NCBI GenBank assembly: GCA_965183885.1
Contig: OZ238992.1
Coordinates: 1,488,001-1,552,000, forward strand
Direction: 5' to 3'
Length of the DNA: 64,000 nucleotides
Source of the DNA: UWMA-0277 sp965183885
GTDB taxonomy: Bacteria > Bacteroidota > Bacteroidia > Flavobacteriales > BACL11
Under the pieces are notes generated by a model that worked only from the letters and a program-made list of their open reading frames with translations, did not search any database and was not told the origin of the DNA. This document shows, piece after piece, positions 61,557 through 64,000 of the stretch (positions within the stretch are counted from its first letter, which is position 1; every line of letters begins with the position of its first letter). Position numbers and translations under genes: made by a program.

Positions 61557-63947
61557 TTAGTTCCTTAATGGTTTACCTGTTTTTAACATATGTTCTATTC
61601 TTTCTAAAGTTTTCCTTTCTCCGCAAAGGGATAGGAAAGCTTCTCTTTCTAGGTCTAATAAATATTGCTCAGAAACTAGAGTTGGGGCTGATAAATCTCC
61701 ACCACAAATTGCATAAGCTAATTTCTCAGACATTAATTTTTCGTGTGCAGTAATATATCCTGCTGCATGCATAGAGTGTGCACCTACCATAAACATTCCT
61801 AGTCCTTCTTTTCCTAAAGCTTTTATTTTTTCAGCAACAGGCTTAGTGTATCCGTTATTAGCAAGATTTAATGCAGCTGCTTTTGCATCTGTAATAAGGT
61901 TATTGTTTCCAATCGTAACTTTATCTCTATTCTTCAGTAGTAAATCTAACTCTATTGCTTCTTGTGCTGAGGTAGCTACTTTTGCCATTCCAATGTTTAA
62001 GTATCTTTCCTTAATGGTTGGTAGTTGTATGTCTCCAGAAAAGTAAGCGTCTGAGGCTCTTTTTGCCATTTCTTTTGTTCCACCACCACCAGGGATAACA
62101 CCAACTCCCATTTCTACTAAACCAATATAAGTTTCTGCTGAAGCTTGTACATGGTCGGCATGTAAGGAAATTTCACATCCACCACCTAAAGTCATACCAT
62201 GTGTGGCTACTACTACAGGGATTGATGAGTGTCTGATTCTTCCTGTTGTATTTTGGAAGGCTCTAACTGCAAAATCAATCTCTTCATATTCTTGTTCAAT
62301 AGCCATCATAAATATCATTGCAATATTTGCTCCAACAGAGAAGTTTGTTCCTTGGTTAGCAATAACTAATCCTTTGTGATTTTTCTCTGCTATTTCTATA
62401 GATTTCTGTATTCCCTCTAACACTTCACCTCCAATAGAGTTCATTTTTGTTCTCCACTCAAGGTTTACAATTCCATCTCCAATATCAGTAAGGTTACAGC
62501 CTGAATTACTCCATATAGTACTGTTTTCACGGATGTTATCTAAAACAATGAAGTTTTCCATTCCTGCAACCTTCTCTTGTGCTTTATCAGGGATGTTATA
62601 GTAATTTAAAGTTCCGTTTTCGGTAGTGTAGAAAGAAGTGTTTCCTGATTTTACCATATCATAAACCCAGTCAGCAGCTTTATAGCCTGCTTCTTCCATT
62701 TTGCTTAATGTTTTCTCAACATCTAAAGCATCCCACATTTGGAATGGTCCTATTTCCCATCCAAAACCAGCACTTAATGCACGGTCTATTTTATAAAGGT
62801 CATCGGTAATCTCAGGGATACGGTGCGACACATAAGCAAAAGAGGAATAGAAAGATTTACGGTAAAACTCACCTGCTTTATCTTTTCCATTAACAAGAAT
62901 TTTAAGACGTTTTAAAAGATTTTCTTCTTGTTTTGCTGCTGCAATAGTTGCAAATTTTGCTTTTTGTTTTGGAGTATACTCCATAGTGTTGAGGTTAAGG
63001 GCCTCAATGATTCTTTTGCCACTGCTATCTTTCGATTTTTTATAGAATCCTTGTTTTGTTTTATCTCCTAACCATTTATTTTCACTCATTTTTGTGATGA
63101 AATCTGGAAGCTCAAATTTACTTCTCATTTCATCATTAGGGCAGTTTTCATAAACTCCATTTGCAACATGGATAAGTGTATCGAGCCCTACTAAATCACA
63201 AGTACGGAAAGTAGCAGATTTTGGGCGTCCAATAATTGGACCACTTAAGCTATCTACTTCCTCTACACTTAGGTCTAATTCCTTTACTAAATGGAATAAA
63301 GACATAATATTTGCTACCCCAATTCTATTTGCAATAAAAGCAGGAGTATCTTTACAAAGTACCATGTCTTTTCCTAAAAACTGATCTCCATAATGCATTA
63401 AGAAGTCAATTACTTCTGCATCTGTTTTTGAAGAAGGAATTATTTCTAATAACTTAAGATATCTTGGTGGATTAAAAAAGTGTGTTCCACAGAAGTATTT
63501 TTGAAAGTCGTCACTTCTTCCTTCTAACATACTTTCTATAGGAATCCCTGAAGTGTTAGAAGATATTAAAGTTCCTTTTTTTCTGAACTGTTCTATTCTT
63601 TCAAAAACTTGTTTCTTAATATCAAGTCGTTCTACTACTACTTCAATAATCCAATCAGCATCAGCAATTTTATGTAAATCGTCATCCAAATTACCTGTAG
63701 TAATTCTATTTATAAATTTTTTACTATAAATAGGAGAGGGCTTACTCTTTAAAGTGCTTTTTAGGGCATTGTTCACAATAGAGTCTCGTATTGACTTATC
63801 TTGTTTTTGCTCTTCTGTTAAGTCAAAAGGAACAATATCTAATAATAAAACTTCAACTCCAATATTAGCAAAATGGCAAGCAATACGCGATCCCATAATT
63901 CCAGAGCCAATTACAGCTACCTTATTAATGTGTCTATTTGTTTTCAT
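61557..63947 (-). CDS. fadB: Fatty-acid oxidation fusion protein: 3-hydroxyacyl-CoA dehydrogenase / enoyl-CoA hydratase
   Basis: 796 aa. Here the dehydrogenase comes first: Rossmann motif VAVIGSGIMGSRIACHFANI, SSNTSGIPIESML, CGTHFFNPPRYLKLLEIIPS and DTPAFIANRIG. A C-terminal dehydrogenase domain follows (FGWEIGPFQMWDALDV). The hydratase/crotonase domain lies at about residues 490-700, with FSVGANIAMIFMMAIEQ and THGMTLGGGCEISLHADHVQ, and VEMGVGVIPGGGGTKEMAKR. This order (dehydrogenase-hydratase) is the reverse of E. coli FadB. Its first 14 bases overlap the stop region of the gene upstream. It heads the visible part of the operon with thiolase and acyl-CoA dehydrogenase. Confidence 0.94.
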   Translation of the reverse strand: MKTNRHINKVAVIGSGIMGSRIACHFANIGVEVLLLDIVPFDLTEEQKQDKSIRDSIVNNALKSTLKSKPSPIYSKKFINRITTGNLDDDLHKIADADWIIEVVVERLDIKKQVFERIEQFRKKGTLISSNTSGIPIESMLEGRSDDFQKYFCGTHFFNPPRYLKLLEIIPSSKTDAEVIDFLMHYGDQFLGKDMVLCKDTPAFIANRIGVANIMSLFHLVKELDLSVEEVDSLSGPIIGRPKSATFRTCDLVGLDTLIHVANGVYENCPNDEMRSKFELPDFITKMSENKWLGDKTKQGFYKKSKDSSGKRIIEALNLNTMEYTPKQKAKFATIAAAKQEENLLKRLKILVNGKDKAGEFYRKSFYSSFAYVSHRIPEITDDLYKIDRALSAGFGWEIGPFQMWDALDVEKTLSKMEEAGYKAADWVYDMVKSGNTSFYTTENGTLNYYNIPDKAQEKVAGMENFIVLDNIRENSTIWSNSGCNLTDIGDGIVNLEWRTKMNSIGGEVLEGIQKSIEIAEKNHKGLVIANQGTNFSVGANIAMIFMMAIEQEYEEIDFAVRAFQNTTGRIRHSSIPVVVATHGMTLGGGCEISLHADHVQASAETYIGLVEMGVGVIPGGGGTKEMAKRASDAYFSGDIQLPTIKERYLNIGMAKVATSAQEAIELDLLLKNRDKVTIGNNNLITDAKAAALNLANNGYTKPVAEKIKALGKEGLGMFMVGAHSMHAAGYITAHEKLMSEKLAYAICGGDLSAPTLVSEQYLLDLEREAFLSLCGERKTLERIEHMLKTGKPLRN

Positions 63948-64000
63948 CTATAATTTTGTTTATTTTTTTTAGGATAGCAAAAAAGGTATCCATTTCTTCT
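63934..64000 (-). CDS. C-terminal tail of a gene upstream of fadB, possibly a MarR-family regulator
   Basis: An open minus-strand frame enters from the window edge and ends at TAG (63936-63934): EEMDTFFAILKKINKIIDEN, then K. It overlaps the fadB start codon by 14 bases in another frame, which implies co-translation. The helical end resembles the last helix of MarR-family regulators, and a MarR gene commonly precedes this fad operon in flavobacteria. Only 22 residues are visible, so the family is a guess; the frame itself is clear. Confidence 0.5.
   Translation of the reverse strand, partial: EEMDTFFAILKKINKIIDENK

Noticed and set aside
1..64000. tRNA, rRNA, riboswitch and transposase genes
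   Set aside because: None was recognised by eye on either strand. A tRNAscan or Rfam search was not possible here, so small structured RNAs could be missed.

Overview
This is an AT-rich chromosomal window from a member of the Bacteroidota, almost certainly Flavobacteriales. The evidence is: secreted proteins ending in type IX secretion system (T9SS) sorting domains, SprB-type repeat adhesins, -7 promoter boxes of the TAnnTTTG type, few Shine-Dalgarno motifs, zinc-free forms of ribosomal proteins S14 and L36, and the gene order rplQ-carA-eno-gltA after the ribosomal operon. I see no rRNA or tRNA gene, CRISPR array, insertion sequence or integrase.

Layout. (1) 1-2.7 kb, minus strand: the start of an exported TPR protein and a UvrD/PcrA helicase. 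(2) 2.9-23.9 kb, plus strand: four very large exported SprB-repeat proteins (1623, 2298, 1449 and 1518 aa). The first, third and fourth have different N-terminal domains but nearly identical C-terminal parts of about 930 aa (2.8 kb of DNA each). This pattern points to gene conversion or domain shuffling among surface adhesins. The second is unrelated at the DNA level and ends in a type-B (gliding-associated) sorting domain. (3) 24.1-41.6 kb, plus strand: the fused str/S10/spc/alpha operon from rpsL to rplQ, including secY, map, infA and rpoA, with no tuf gene. rpmD and rpmJ are present although very short. (4) 41.7-47.3 kb: carA, eno, gltA and a UbiD-family decarboxylase.

(5) 47.3-52.7 kb, minus strand, is an accessory island. 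An AraC regulator and an esterase-like hydrolase lie between the real 3' end of the ubiD-like gene and a second, degraded copy of that end. Next come two units that look like integron gene cassettes. Each has its ORF(s) followed immediately by a long imperfect palindrome, and each unit begins with a sequence complementary to the first arm of its own palindrome. One unit carries a small P-loop kinase; the other carries a PLP decarboxylase plus an AraC-methyltransferase DNA repair protein. No integrase is visible.

(6) 52.9-58.1 kb, minus strand: an RhlE-like DEAD-box helicase, an aldehyde dehydrogenase, a short-chain dehydrogenase and an FG-GAP protein exported by T9SS. (7) 58.2-64 kb, minus strand: a fatty-acid beta-oxidation operon (likely MarR regulator tail, fadB-type fusion protein, thiolase, acyl-CoA dehydrogenase). 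A four-helix-bundle gene of the 23S intervening-sequence family sits between fadB and the thiolase gene.
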